Under the pieces are notes generated by a model. It was not told where the DNA came from. It worked only from the letters and a program-made list of their open reading frames with translations, and did no database searches. Both the position numbers and the translations under genes were made by a program. A DNA stretch of 64,000 nt from Clavelina lepadiformis (lineage: Eukaryota > Chordata > Ascidiacea > Aplousobranchia > Clavelinidae). This document shows, in pieces, positions 1 to 13,400 of the stretch (within the stretch, counting starts at the first letter, position 1; every line of letters begins with the position of its first letter). Location: NCBI RefSeq assembly GCF_947623445.1, contig NC_135241.1, positions 2,978,501 through 3,042,500 on the forward strand, read 5' to 3'.

Positions 1-530
1 CTTACCGTACAAGCGATAGCAGACTAAAAATAGATACATATCAATAATTCGAAAATTTCCAGTATTGTTGCTAGCCCTACAGGAGTTCAGAGGAACACAA
101 AGTACTGTAGTATTGTATTTAGAAATTATATTTACTTTTCTAAGTCTTATATTTTCATCAGTTATCGCTGTGTACATGTACACATATTTTCTTGTTATGC
201 GCTGTTATAAATTACATAAACCCTTTCTTCACATGTTCTGACTAAGCGCATGTTTACACAAAGTAAGGAAATTTGCTGAATACTTGAAAAATATGTGAGA
301 TATGTTGGCTTTTTCCTAGATTTTTTGCTTGTTTGGAAATTTGCTCTGATTTAGTCAAAGACCACTATCATTGTGTAAATGTATCCTAGTATTAACTTTT
401 CCTTATTTTCTACTGGTCATTGACATATCTGCATTACATATGGTACATAGATATCTGATTTACACACCTCAGATATCACCCTTTAATCACAGGGTGGCAA
501 AAAGTTTATGTCAAACTTTTTTAACTCTAG
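1..530 (+). other. Intron upstream of the first visible ARCN1 exon
   Basis: No coding sequence matching the conserved archain N-terminus is present here, and the exon at 531 opens with a clean acceptor (ttaactctag). I read the stretch as intronic. The start codon and promoter are outside the window. Confidence 0.7.
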
Positions 531-3500
531 GCAAACAACATACTTTTGTTGAAACCGAATCGGTTCGGTACGTTTACCAACCACTTGAAAAGATGTACAT
601 GGTTCTGATCACGACCAAAAACAGCAACATCTTAGAAGATCTTGAAACCTTAAGGCTTTTTTCTCGAGTGGTAATTTATTTTATTACAGTATTACGACAA
701 CTTTCTTAAAAGACTACATTTATACTTTAAAAATGTTGAAATTGTAACTTTTATTATACAATACACACGCTTATTAGTATACTCTATCACATATAAAACA
801 ATAAAATTGTTTTAAAGTGTACTTGAGATAATACTATATTTGAATCAGTGTCCAGTGTTTTCCATTTTAAACATTTATTGTGCTAATTATTTGTGGTTAC
901 AGATTCCTGAATACTGTCGTGTGATTGATGAAGCCGATATCCAGGAACACGCATTTGAGCTTATTTTTGCGTTTGATGAAGTGGTGGCACTTGGGTACCG
1001 GGAAAGTGTTAATTTAGCGCAAATTCGAACATTTACCGAAATGGACTCCCATGAAGAAAAGGTTTTCAATGCTGTTAGGGAGGTAATAATGTTGAAAATA
1101 TGTTATATGAATGATTTCAATCTACTGTAAATATAAATGTACGTTAAGAAAAAGACAGTATGCATTTGAACATTCATATTTCTATTGTGCTAAAACTGCT
1201 TAAAGAAAAAGGTGAAAAACTTCAAATAAAACAGATATCATAGAGTTTAATTTTGTGTGCTGCGTAAATGTTTCCAGACACAAGTCCAAGACGCTAAGAT
1301 GAAAATGAGGCAGAGAGCGAAAGAAATCAAACAAAAGCAGAGAGACACGATGCGAGGTGGAAGAATGGGTGGTAAGCTGATAATAAAAACATTCGTTCGA
1401 CTCTTAATTCCTTAAATTATAACTGTATATGCAGTTGATTTTAATTCTTTCTAATTTGTCATAATTTTAGGATCAGCAATGGGTTATGGTAGTAGCAATG
1501 CGAGCAGAATGGGTGAAGTAATTACCCAATCAATAGCACCCGAGCCGACTAAACCCAAGTCCGTACCAAGCAGGTAAGACCCTTCTTACTGTACAAATTG
1601 CGATGAATAAATCATAAGGTCTCTTCTCATTACGCTCTTTGTCTCAAATTTCTTTGAATTCGACTTCAAATTTGCATGAATTCATTACAGGAGCAGTGGT
1701 AAAGCAATGAAACTCGGGGCCAAGTCTAAAGATGTTGATCAGTTTGTTGATAAATTAATATCGGAAGGAGAAAATGTTCGATCTACAGGCAGCCTTAAAT
1801 CAAAGAAGATGGACATTGCTAAAACTAGTGTCCCTGCCGCTTTAACAGAAAGGTAAACGTAAACCAGCCAGTTGAAAAACTGAGGAGAATTTCTAGTGAA
1901 TTATTCATGCGCTGCATTTGCTAACATCAGTAAAAGAGGGAAAAACGCATCCCACATTTATTGATTTCAATTATAAACATTGTCGACACTAATGTTAAAA
2001 TCGTTTTGTGTTATGTAATAAACATAGATGTATTTAAATAAAATGCACACCGTTACATCTATTGTATTTAAAATAGATACTTAAGGTTATTTTAAGACAA
2101 CCCGTTAATTTAAGTTTTAAAATATTTACTGATCACTGCGTTTATAGCGTGCACATCCGTATTGAGGAGAAGCTTAACATCACGGCTGGCCGAGACGGCG
2201 GTCTACAACAAATGATAATGCAGGCAATGTGTTGGCTTAGAATAGCAGACGACCAGTATGGCTGTATCTTCATCAAGGTGGACAACAACGACGACAAAGG
2301 CTGCCAGTTTCAGGTATATTACTTATTTGCCGAATTGCATTTTTCTTGTAAAGTATTGTCCCATTTTAATACTTGATGTACTCTATCTGATAATATGGAT
2401 GAGGGAAAAACATTAAACTTTGGTAAACAAAGCTTTTAAGTTGTGTGTTTGTGAGTTTCATTATAACAACCTCATTCAACGATTCGGCAGCAAGCAATGT
2501 GTTTTTTTATCAGCAAATACAATAGTTTAACAGCCCGTAAATCATATAATAGTAAAGCTTGCCTTGTAAAAGAGTATACCCACAGCAGACAAACACTGCT
2601 ATCACCTGACACAGAGATAGGTGCGAAAGCAGCTAAATATCATCACTTCCGCTTGCTTATTATAACAGACACATCCGAAAGTAGACAAGAAGGCTTTTCT
2701 ATCATCTGGTATAATCGGCTTAAAGGATCCTGACAAACCGTTCCCATTAAAACAGGATGTGGGCATCTTGAAATGGGGATTGAAGGCTACAGACGAAAGT
2801 TTAATGCCCTTAGCAAGTTGGTGCTAATTAATTGTCACGTCGTGAAATCGTATCTCTTTTGCTGTTTGCATTAGTCTTTCGCAACATTGTTTTTTCCGGT
2901 GTTACCGCCACCTAGTTTTAATACGCTACATACAGATGCGTTAGAGTTTAAATCAAAACATCAGTGCTCGCTGTATGTAAAGGAAACATGACTTCACTAT
3001 AGCAGATGTCAAACACGTCAACAAACTATTATGGTTACAGGCATACAAGCATAAATACCTATTTGCTTACGATTGCGTATGTGTCTGCTGTATACATTAT
3101 GTTTGCCATCCATGTAACAACCCGTTGGATTAAGCTACTCTGACATTGTAACACTAGTTGCCTTGACAATATAAAAAATGCGTGTTTGTTATAAACTGTA
3201 ACGACAACACGTTCTTAACGATTCGTTTCACTTAATCAGTAAATTGTTGGCCCAACGACAACGGAGAAGGAGGTTGTGACGTCAACATCGAATATGAACT
3301 TCAACTTGAAGAACTCGAGTTGATTGACGTTTGCATTTCGATCCCGGTGCCATCTGGTGTCGGGGCTCCCAACATTGCCGATCTGGACGGCGACTTCAAA
3401 CATGATTCCAGAAAGAATATTCTAGAATGGTGACGACGGCGTTGGTTTTATCTTTGTGTGGAGATACTTGCGAAGTAATTTATTTTCTTGTTATCTTTGC

Positions 3501-4016
3501 TTATTTTGCATATGCAGGACTTTGCCTGTAATCGACGCGTCCAATAATACTGGGTCGATGGAGTTTAGCATCGCGGGGTCACCAGATGATTTTTTTCCCA
3601 TCAACGTTTCTTTCCATTCCACCAAGAAATCTTTTACGGATATTCAGGTAAGTTACGGTAATAATTCATGTCACGTAACTCATAATGAAAGCATCATAGT
3701 TATGTTATTACTCAGTCCATTTGTTATAATGTTGTTCATGCAACGTATGTATGCATTTTCCTAATTTAATTACACAAAATTAACTTCCTGAATAAGCGAT
3801 TCGTTCCTGTTCGCACCACGTCGCTTTAAATGTAACATTGTGAGCAATATCGTGTCAAACACCGCATACCTAAAGCTTCATGTGTTTATTATGCGCGACT
3901 GCTCACGTCTTTCCTTATTTGTTAAGATCACCGGAGTTGAGATGGCGCAAGGGAGATCCCCGGTTAAATATTCCTCAGAAAGTGCCTTGCTCGTCGAAAA
4001 ATATGAGATCGTTTAG
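531..4016 (+). CDS. ARCN1: Coatomer subunit delta (archain), 5' truncated by window edge
   Basis: This is the delta subunit of the COPI coat, which works in retrograde Golgi-to-ER vesicle transport on the cytosolic face of Golgi membranes. Visible exons are 531-670, 903-1082, 1278-1371, 1471-1573, 1691-1852, 2148-2313, 2669-2816, 3240-3429, 3518-3647 and 3927-4016, all GT/AG with matching phases; the stop is TAG at 4014-4016. About 466 residues are present against 511 in human. The missing N-terminal 40-odd residues lie upstream of base 1. The longin-type N-terminal part is clear ([17 protein letters not shown], then [20 protein letters not shown]). A basic charged linker follows, then the mu-homology domain from about 2148 ([40 protein letters not shown]). 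The C-terminus [10 protein letters not shown] is near-identical to vertebrate archain. I am very sure of the family; exon borders could shift by a few bases. Confidence 0.96.
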
Positions 4017-6947
4017 TCCTTTCACGATCAGAAGTTTTCCCTTTTTGTGAAATATATAGACCTAAACCGATGTCAGTGAAGGCACGGACGTTTAGACTTT
4101 TATCGATGACAACAAAATAAGCAAGAACTCTGTTGCCAAAACCTATGTTTTTTCTACTTAATGTACTGTATATGTAAATAGCTTCCTGTTATTAAGTGCT
4201 AAATACTAAATTAGGTGGAGTTTCGATACGCGTAGGGGTAACACGTTGTAGCGTAGTTTCGCATTTATTTTTTGTTATTCTCATCCGACCTATGACATAA
4301 ATTTCGTATTAAGAAGCGTGCGATGTTTACCGGATGTTAGAGTACATGAAATGCTATTTTTCTCTGTTACCTGACGTATATCGTGCGCTCTAATCAACGT
4401 TTAGTTACAAGGCGCTGTACACTGAACTAACTCACTCTGTATTCCAGCGACTTCTGTTTTCAAGTTCTAGGCCTGATATGTCTTGCATTGGCCCGTGTAG
4501 TGCAATATAGTCCAATTATACCTGCTTTCTTATAAAATCAAGCCTTCAAATTAGTAACAGTTATTGCTGTAGTAACACAGACAAGTTAAAAGAAAATTAG
4601 CTAATAATTTCCGGTTTCTTATTAATCAATTTGAAGCAGCAGCTATTGTGCATTTATCGAATTGTGTTGCTGGCGATTGACAAGTGACAAGATTTAGTGA
4701 TGTTGTCATATATTATAATAAAACATTGGTGCAAGTGTGAATGTGCTAATTTTATAGGCCTAAGTTAGTATTAGTAACAAACATTAGTTCTTTACTGTAA
4801 AATACTGTAAACATTAGTTCTTTACTGGTTATCAGTAGACCTACTTATAGATAAGTTTAGCTCATGCTTTGCGAGTGATACGACATTGGGTGATCAACGA
4901 TTCCTCATTCTAAATGCTGAGTCCCTTTCATTATGACATTTCACAAGCGTAGTGTCTGAGTTAGTTTCAAAGCGTAGTTTCTAATACGTAGCCACATTGC
5001 TTTCTGTTTTCGTCCGGTCTCAAACAAAGATTTTTTATTTTGGGAAAAGTCATTAAATGAGGGTTTTGCTGAATCAAAATAATCTTGTTCCATCTTAGGC
5101 AGCCAAGGTACACACCAAAATCTTAACTGTAAAATTATGTCTTAATTAAGCAGTAAATTTGGAAAAGTATATTTCTTTTAGATAAAATTACACCTACATA
5201 AGTAAGATTTGAATTAAATTTAAGCACTTTAAAAAAAAACATTAACCAAACAACAAAACGCGATCTTTTAAGAATTTGTGCAAAGCGATTTCTTTCTTGT
5301 TATGCGTTTATTCTTGTAGAGCTTACAAAAGAATTTGTTTTTGTCGGTAAACCGTGGTAATTTGCCGGTAATTTTTCAGCAACATTTGCGCCTTTTAATC
5401 AAGAGCGCGGTAGTATGCAGGAAAGTATGTGGCTAAGCAGCAAGTCGATTCACACATGTCTTAAATCGCTTCATTAAATTAATGAGTGATCCACCACTGT
5501 TAGCAAGACCGCGGTACGACACTAACATTTTGAAGCTCTTGTGTACTGCTTTTCTAATATACGGGCATTCTCTAATTTAATTCTGTTTAACTCTAATTTT
5601 ACAAAATTATGTTCTGAAGAAGATAAGATGTCGATTGTTTTGTGGCCTTCACGCGTTTGCGTGCAACTCCGGCACCGTGGCTGTGGATCAGATTCCAATC
5701 CCATACTGGCCATTAGGATGTAGTTTATGCTGAAACGTGAAGATACCGGTATTCCGGGTAATTGTGGGTTGCGTTAAATAAAAGTTTAATTACGTCTAAA
5801 TCGGATCAAAAATAATAAAGAATCGACGATACGTGCAAAGTGACTAGCAGAGTATGTTTTCTTTTCCTGTTCTGCTGTTTCCGATTTATCTGAACAGATA
5901 CGGTATAAGGGTCAAAGTTCCAAGATCTATTACGAAATGAAGAAAATTTTCATCCCATGCATATCATCTGAAATGGAGTATTATATTTCTCAATGCAAGA
6001 GTAAATAGGCTAACAGTTCAGCGGTACATGCTGTGCATGTTAAATATATTATTTTGATATAGGCCTAAATACCGTGCTAGCGGATTACGGTATGTTTAAT
6101 CTGCCTGCCATACCGGTACCTAGTGGAAAGTATGGAGATTCATCAACATCTAACGTGCACACCGGATTTTATCTTCACACAAGTTTATAATAAATTAACA
6201 AAGAAAAGCCAGTTGTTTAAACGCCAATTTATAATAAGTATGATAAGCCAATATAATAAGCCAGTTTGTTGTGTGCTTAAGGTATTCTTTGTCACTTTAA
6301 TCAAACTATATCACTTCATATATTTATTTCGGCTGTTAATATCCGTGTTTTAAATGTTAGGGAACATGTCTTCAACATCTTCCAATAGTTTAGCTATTTC
6401 ATTGTTTGCGTTATTTTGGTTTTAAATTCGTTAAACTTAGCAATTATTTTATGAGTTTGGTGGCCATGCTAACCTACCATCTTATAGCACAATTCTATTA
6501 TTGCTATCTTGCATGTTTTAAGCCCTTGAGCTTTACCAGTTTTTTCTGCTCGTTAATTGTTCGTGAGCATGTGTTGTATTGTGCTGTAACTACAACGGTT
6601 AGCATCTTAACTTTCAATCCGCACAGTTAATGGCGAAAAATAAACAATACAACACAGAAGTAAACAAAGAATTAAGGTTTTAGTGCACGCCATTATGTCA
6701 AAAATTGCGTCTTTACCTGCACGATTTCTCGTCGAAAGTTGTCATACTTTCCAGTTAGGTCTGCCTGTTTCTGTACAGACCATAGTGTCAAGTGTTCCAC
6801 CTGCACAGGCTGCATGTACAAGGTTCATCAACGTGCGTGCCAAGCTTTTTTATCTCCATGATAATTTATTAAATGAACGAAGAAAAACTGGCTGCTTCAA
6901 AGCCAATTTATAATAAATAAACAGAGAATGTAGGTTTCACTTTACAC
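4017..6947. other. Intergenic, ARCN1 3' flank, no gene seen
   Basis: No open frame here resembles an exon. A short direct repeat (aaacattagttctttactg) occurs twice within 50 bp near 4778 and 4808. Around 5641-5725 there is a GC-richer patch with a weak B-box-like string (agattccaatccc), possibly a decayed tRNA-derived SINE. From about 6660 the sequence is a copy of the repeat that also flanks the MITE at 6948. Confidence 0.5.
6675..6765 (+). repeat. Interspersed repeat copy (empty-site counterpart of the MITE locus)
   Basis: This stretch (aggttttagtgcacgcc ... attgcgtctttacc ... actttccagttag) aligns base for base, with divergence, to the sequence on both sides of the MITE at 6948-7276 (aggtttcactttacac, then catcatgcc ... 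tttgcgtctttaaa ... ccttccagccag). It is an older repeat present at least twice here. A third fragment (taaggttttagtgcaagc) lies near 23610. The family is not recognised. Confidence 0.6.
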
Positions 6948-7276
6948 CGGCGGTTCCCAAACTTTTCTAAAAATTTTGCCTGGCGGACCCTTCGCAATTA
7001 TTTTGATATTTCGCAGCCCTATAAAAATCAAAGAATGCTATAGGAAAAATGCAAAAACCACACCAATGAAAGAAAAAGCAAAAACTTTCAAATACGGTAG
7101 CGTTTAATGGGATGGGTGCACTTGTTTTGCTGCAATGAAGTCATCAATGTTTGGTTTTGGAGAAAGAGAAAGCTTTATTATCGAATCACAATCATTAAAA
7201 AAATTCTCATTGCGGACCCTCTGAAGCTGCTGTACAGACCCCAGTTTGTCCGCAGACCCCAGTTTGGGAACCGCAG
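6948..7276. mobile_element. Non-autonomous hAT-type MITE, 329 bp
   Basis: The ends are inverted: left cggcggttcccaaact, right (reverse complement) ctgcggttcccaaact. It is bounded by a perfect 8-bp direct repeat, ctttacac, at 6940-6947 and 7277-7284. An 8-bp target duplication plus a GGTTCCCAAACT-type terminus is characteristic of hAT DNA transposons. There is no transposase frame inside, so it must have moved in trans. The flanks are a dated repeat whose uninterrupted copy lies at 6675-6765, which supports insertion. Confidence 0.85.
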
Positions 7277-7284
7277 CTTTACAC

Positions 7285-8428
7285 CATCATGCCAAATTTG
7301 CGTCTTTAAACACAAGAGTTCTTGTTGAAAGCTACTGTACCTTCCAGCCAGGCGTACAGACAACGAAGATCTAGCCTAGGCCTACTCTAAATGAAGTAAA
7401 CTTTCATCACTGGCATATCATTTCAATTGGAGTGCTAGAAAATATAAGTAAATATCGTAATATTTCTGATGTAAATTGATATGTGAGTACAAGAGTTGTA
7501 CCGATGTTACTGATGCTGATGAATTGGCGCTTTTCTGGTCTGCATAGTTGTGCAAGAGCACCCTCGCGTGCGATTGTAATTATATTCAGTAGCGCACTTA
7601 AGATGCGTTGATACAGTAATAAACACAATAATGTGTGCTTAGCTGCAATTTGTATGCATTTTTCCATGATTTTTAGTAATTTTTGAGCAGACAGGTTGCA
7701 CAAGCTAAGGTTGCACAATGCACATACAGATAACACTTGCTCAATTAAAAACACCTCTTATAATTAATCATCCTGAACTAAAAAAATTTAAAAAAAAATT
7801 GTTCAACACACCCACTGAATTCGCCAAAACGAGTCTTGCAACAGCAACTTTTCAACGATCTGATTTCCACTTGAAAACCATGTTGGAACACCAGCAGCCC
7901 CGGTGACGTCACATCTGCTCCACGCACAGTGGTTTTAAAATGTTTTCGCCATGAACTCGTTAACGAAAAAAGATGAGAAATTTCGTTTTCATGTTTACAA
8001 TCAACCAACTTTTTTTTAGAAAATAATTTGAAAATGACTTAATTTTCCATTTCAGTATTAGCAAAATGTATGGAGTGCGAGTCCAGGGCTATTTTTGTGC
8101 GGCACATGAAACAGTGTCGTTTATAATGTGATAAAAACGCACATATACAAAGTAATGATTGAATATGAAGTAGTAACTAAACACATCTTTCACTGTAATT
8201 AGACCGAACAGTTTACTTCAGGGATGCAGGAGCATGTATGGAAAAGAGACTGGTTTAATTTGATATTAGAAGATTTGTTTGCTTTATGTTTTGGTCTTGT
8301 TCTTGGGTTAGCTGTTGGCTGCATGACTGACACTTAAAATTGTAATAAGTCGTTTTTATTAATGGACTAAACAAGTAAAATGAAAAAAATAAATGCAAAC
8401 CACCTTTTAGTAAAATCAGGTAAAAATA
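7285..8428. other. Intergenic between MITE and SINE
   Basis: The first 90 bases are the right half of the repeat split by the MITE. The rest is AT-rich, with scattered short frames that show no codon structure and no flanking splice signals. No gene is seen. Confidence 0.5.
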
Positions 8429-8750
8429 TGCTCGGTAGCCGAGTGGTTCAAGCACTGACATCATCAGGTTGTGTTCTGTGTTCAATATCCAGTGGTGCTA
8501 CCATTGTAAATGTACCTAATTCAGTTAGCAATGCCCTTGGGCAATTTGTAAATGATGCTTGCTGCTGTTCAGCAGACCCGATGGACTGTTCTAAATTTGG
8601 GCAATACTATGTAAAAAACCTAAAACACAAAATGTGGGACAATTGGAACTTGCACAAACGATAGCTCAGTAACCAGGACTGGAGCGATGAGCAATCATTG
8701 CTAGGTGTAAGTCGCGCAAAGACTTCCTCAGTCCGAGGTTAAAGAATATC
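8429..8750 (+). mobile_element. tRNA-derived SINE, copy 1
   Basis: The 5' head carries a pol III A-box-like string (tagccgagtgg, 8436-8446) and, about 43 bases on, a degraded B box (tgttcaatatcc, 8479-8490). The body ends in a block, gatgagcaatcattgc ... gtaagtcgcgcaaagact ... cctcagtccgaggtt, which recurs almost unchanged in inverse orientation at 48218-48300. Two copies 40 kb apart sharing head, body and tail define a SINE family. The 94-codon frame running through it is incidental. Confidence 0.75.
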
Positions 8751-9011
8751 TTAGCAAAATAGGTACATTAAATATAACAATGTTGCATTTCTGACAATGC
8801 CACTTAGAAACAAGAAGCTACCTTGTTTGAGGTATTTTTTTTCTTAATTCTTTTCTAATTAGGAAGTGTTTTGTTGCTGTTTTTAGTACATTTGCAGATC
8901 TTTTACCATATAATAATTTTTAGAATAAAACATTATTAACATTATATATCTTCTAACTGTAATTTTTACGTTAGTAGAATACATGTTAAAATAATTTTAT
9001 TTAAGGATTAT

Positions 9012-10310
9012 ATGAAACACAAAAGGTTGCTGTATTTTTCCATTAAACGGTTCAAGTCAACGGTTTCCAACATGTCAACTGAGTGTATTAAAGAAAAATC
9101 TCAAGAGAAAACCTTAACCTTCACACACAATGAGCAAGTGACCCATATTGGAATACCATGTTGCATCATGCATACACAAACTGGTTGTATTCCCCATTTA
9201 ACGGAAGAGACCTTGGGCTACTTGGATAAGAAGCTCATTCAAAATATATATCAAGTTCCTTCGCCGTCAGTTATAGATTACCAGGACATTTTGGAGGCAG
9301 CCAACACGAACACATTGGAGTGTCTTTGCATGCCAAACACTAGTGTTTTATATGCAACTGTCCAAGACTTTTCTTGTCTGCCGCCAAGTGGTTACAATAC
9401 AAACAAAACAGTCGCTGTCTGGGGTGCAGGTGGAAAAATTAGTGTAACACCACAAAGTTACATGAAATTAATAGAAGTGCTAAAACCAGACATTTTTCAA
9501 GTATTAGCGGATGGTGATGTTTTGAAGGCTGAATCTCGAAAAAGGATCATTAAATCTGTGAACCGATCTGTGCAGTACTTGGATGAATGCATAAAATATC
9601 ATCAGCAGAGCAAACCTTTGGAAAATTCAAAAATGATATGCATGATTGAAGGCGGTACTAATCTTGATGAACGAAAACGTTGCATGAAATTGATGCTGGA
9701 AAAATTGAAAGGTCATGAAGATTGCGTTTGGGGATTTGGCATTGATGCACTACCAAGAGAAAAACATATCAGTGAAGAAACCAAAACAGTTATAAAATTG
9801 CTCAATGATGAACTACCTGCAGGCAAACCGTTGTTGGTTCATGGATTTGGTCATCCATTGAACATAATCGATCTAGTTGAAGATGGTGTTAGTGTTTTTG
9901 ATAGCACCTATGTTACTGAACTTTCTGAAAGCAATCATGCACTTGTCTATGGCATTCCCAGCATTGATTCAAGTTTATCTTTGCAAAATGGTGACGCTAA
10001 AACAAATTGTTCAATTGTTGATGTTGATGTTCGAAAGTTTGTAGAAACAATAGACATTTCTGATTCCTGCTTTTCACGTTCATTTGCGCCATTGGTAGAA
10101 AATTGTCCATGTTATACGTGTGTTAATCATACCAGGGCATACATACAGCACTTAACTGTTGTAAATGAAATGTTAGCTCCAGTTTTGTTGATGCTACATA
10201 ATCTTCATCACCATTTAACTTTTTTCTCTGCTGTACGAAATGAACTTAATGCTTGTTCCAATTTGAAAAGCTTTAAGCAAAAATTGATTGCCTTAAATTC
10301 CATGCATTAA
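9012..10310 (+). CDS. QTRT2: Queuine tRNA-ribosyltransferase accessory subunit 2
   Basis: This is the non-catalytic partner of QTRT1. The heterodimer exchanges guanine-34 for queuine in tRNAs with GUN anticodons and sits on the outer mitochondrial surface. The gene is one uninterrupted 432-codon exon. It matches vertebrate QTRT2 in HTQTGCIPHLT, GYNTNKTVAVW, ALPREK, FAPLVENCPCYTC and NHTRAYIQHL. The zinc site C365-x-C367-x2-C370-x25-H396 is complete. Start: Met1 at 9012 is used, but Met21 (9072) is closer to the family start and could be the true one. A good acceptor-like tract (ttatttaag, ending about 9005) lies just upstream, possibly for a spliced leader. No AATAAA is seen before the next gene; see the operon finding. 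Confidence 0.95.
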   Translation: MKHKRLLYFSIKRFKSTVSNMSTECIKEKSQEKTLTFTHNEQVTHIGIPCCIMHTQTGCIPHLTEETLGYLDKKLIQNIYQVPSPSVIDYQDILEAANTNTLECLCMPNTSVLYATVQDFSCLPPSGYNTNKTVAVWGAGGKISVTPQSYMKLIEVLKPDIFQVLADGDVLKAESRKRIIKSVNRSVQYLDECIKYHQQSKPLENSKMICMIEGGTNLDERKRCMKLMLEKLKGHEDCVWGFGIDALPREKHISEETKTVIKLLNDELPAGKPLLVHGFGHPLNIIDLVEDGVSVFDSTYVTELSESNHALVYGIPSIDSSLSLQNGDAKTNCSIVDVDVRKFVETIDISDSCFSRSFAPLVENCPCYTCVNHTRAYIQHLTVVNEMLAPVLLMLHNLHHHLTFFSAVRNELNACSNLKSFKQKLIALNSMH

Positions 10311-10460
10311 ATTATAGTGCAATTTCTCCATGTTGTACTGGTATTGAATGAATCCTTTTGGTGTAATTGACTCTATTTGTCTTTGCAAAGAAACCTAGAA
10401 TCAATGTGGTTCTAACATTTTGCTATGGTTGCTGAGGCTTCTTTGATGAAACAACAATCA

Positions 10461-10473
10461 TATCATTTTGCAG
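10461..10473 (+). promoter_or_regulatory. Acceptor-like tract upstream of PNN start, candidate trans-splice site
   Basis: tatcattttgcag sits 18 bp before the PNN ATG (10492) and 151 bp after the QTRT2 stop, with no donor-bearing upstream exon visible between the genes. In ascidians such an AG is commonly used for spliced-leader addition. It could equally be the acceptor of a 5' UTR intron. Confidence 0.5.
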
Positions 10474-10491
10474 CATTAAAAAAGTAAAATA

Positions 10492-13400
10492 ATGGCACTT
10501 GCTGTAAGTGCATTGAAGCAACAAATTGAGAAGGCAAAGGAGAGTCTTAAGTCAGTTGATGACAACATTAAGAAGGTGACTGGCCGAGACCCAAATGAAG
10601 CAAGGTAAGTTACGCAATAATTATTATTGTTGACAATTAAAAGCATTGAAATAAAAGAAATTGAAAGAAGAACAAAAATGCAGAAAATAGCACTATTGAG
10701 TTAAGAATTGCATTTGTTTTTATAACAACTAATTTTACTTCAATTTTTTTAGGCCACTTCCCGACAGGGGCAGGGGTAGAGGAGGTTCCAACTTGGGAAG
10801 GTATTGTACATCATACTTAGTCATTATTCTATATTTATAAACAATAATCTTCTGTAGCTTAAATTTCAAACTTACTCCCCAAGTTTCTGTTGGTAATAAT
10901 GTATGGTTTTGAATGAATTTCATCCTATGCAGTAAATTAGCCTTACTTAGAATATTTGTGTGCTGCCCTTTTATTACACCCTATGATTTCTGAAACAGGC
11001 GTCACTATGAAGACCCCAAAGAAATAAAGGAAGAAGAACCAGCGGCAAAGCGGACAGGAGGAATATTTCGCAGGTTTCTACTATTTTGAGCAGATGTCCG
11101 CGGTTAGCACAAGTACCACAATAACCAGGTTGTTTATTTTTTCAGGGTTGGTTCTGCACCCAGCGGTGACCAAGGACGAAGAGTCCTCATCTCACGGCGC
11201 CATTCTCAAAAGCAACAACAGGAAAGTGAAAACGAAGATGATGAAGATGACGTCGTGAAAGTGAGCTACCTTCTTGTCCTGTTGAACTTCATCTAGTCAT
11301 GTTTTCTGCTTGCATCTATATAATTTACTTCTGACAAAGTTCTGTAAATTATTCCTTATGTTTCCCATTTTTATCAGCCCAAAGTGCAATCGTCTGTCAT
11401 TTCAACTGCAAAATCAGTTACGAAAAGTGAAGTGATTTCGGCTCAGAACGTTGATGAAAAAGGGAAAGCTCGGTATGACAAGGCCTTAATGTGTCATTGC
11501 ACAATTTAACTTTGTTTTATTGGAAAGAAATGCAAATGATGTATAATGTAGCTGTACAAAAATTTAACTTACTTGTAGAAATCGAAGGATGTTTGGAATG
11601 CTCCTGGGTACCCTTGCAAGGTTTCAATCAGACGAAAGCAAAGCAGATCATTTTGTAAGTCCTGTTTGATTCTGATTTTCCGATGAATTTACATGAAACA
11701 CAAGATAGCACAAAGAATATTTTGATACTTGCATGGCACCAAGCAGTTGGTCTGAAGATGTGTAATTCGTTGTACGAACGGTACAATATAGAATACATGC
11801 AACCATAACCGACTATAAAGCAGCCAACACCATAATACATTATTAACATTAAGATAATAATAACAACATCAATACAGGCTAAGCAGGAACAGAGAAGAAC
11901 GGAAATTGAGCAGCGACTGGAAGAAGCGTCGGCGGAGGAACGAAAGAAGGCGGCTGCAGAACGGAGGGGACTTTACACGGAGCGTCGAAGCCAGCAGAGG
12001 AAAATCTTGCTATTGGAGCAGAAAGTTGCTCTAGCAGGAGAGGTGTGGAATATACTATTGAGTGCTTTCATTGGCATTGAATAGGGATGCACAATACAGA
12101 ATATTGTCCGAGAATACTTTGAAAATTAAAAAGTTGAAACCTGAACATTGCTTTTCCTTACCTTTTGTTACGGTAGCTCATTTAAGAGGACAGTTGTCAA
12201 ATGGATATAATGTGGATCAGTGCATGACGACTAACGCATGCAGAGCTTGGCTTTGCAATTTAAAATCGGAATTTATTTATGAAAGGAAACTGATCCCTAG
12301 GATTCCAAAAAATGTATGAAAATTGAAATCCTTGACATTTGCTTCTGTAGGATTCGTTATCTTAAAATTTGCATCCCAGATATTGACATTTTTATTGACC
12401 TTTCTCAGCCTCAATTTTATTTTTATTTTTTTCTATTCAATGTACGGTAAACTATTTTGAGTTTTGATAATTAAACTGATTTTAATGATAATCTTATTTA
12501 GTTTGAGGATTGGGAAAAAGAGTGGAAACAAAAGGCAAAATTCTTGATCACAAAAACTCACCCACCGGTGTTCTTCCTGCCGAAGGATACAACAGGTCGC
12601 ACCATAAGAGCATTAAAAGAAACTGAGAAGACAATTGAAGGTAATTTGGTGGCACCTGAATGATCTGCGTCCTACTGTAATCCAAAAAGTTTGTCTTACA
12701 GGAACTCGTAGTGCGCTGCTGCATGGAAATACCAAAACAACTTTATATAATTTTTCTTATAATTTCAGAGAAAATTGAAGAGAGCAGAATTTCAATGGAA
12801 AAGACATTGGCGGACATTGATCATGAAATAGAGTTATTAGATAAGGAAATCAAGGGGGGCAATGTAGAATCCACTAATGGGGGCCATACAAACGCCGATA
12901 TCAAAATACGCGGCAGAATGGGTGATAAAAATATAGATGAGGCCGTCGATGACCTCACAGAGGAACCGAACGTCGATATACAAGTTGAGTCCGACGCAGA
13001 GGAAAATAATAAAATGGGTGACGTTTCGGAGAGTGATGAGGGAAACGAAGGTAAGGATAATTCACGCGGGGCCGAACCAAGGGGGGAAGGTGATGTAGTA
13101 AAACACGAAGGTTTACAAGTGGAAATCGATGTTGGTAAGTCGGGTGATGCGGGCAACGATATTGTTATAAAGCAGGAAGCAGAAGCATTAGAAAATGCCA
13201 CTGGCCACCCTAATGATGACACTGATGCTCAAGAAAGTAAGAAGGAACCATCGGGTGATACAGGGACGCCTGATGCAAATGAGGTGGAGGTGAAAGAAGA
13301 GAGAAATGAAAGTGATGAAGAGGAACCTTCCTCGAAACGATCGGGAGATCCTGAATCTGATGATGACCGGAGCAAGAGTAACTTCGATAGCGGCAGTGAA

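Noticed and set aside
8380-8664. 94-codon frame across the SINE
   Set aside because: It coincides with the repeat body shared with 48.2 kb, and the other copy does not keep the frame.
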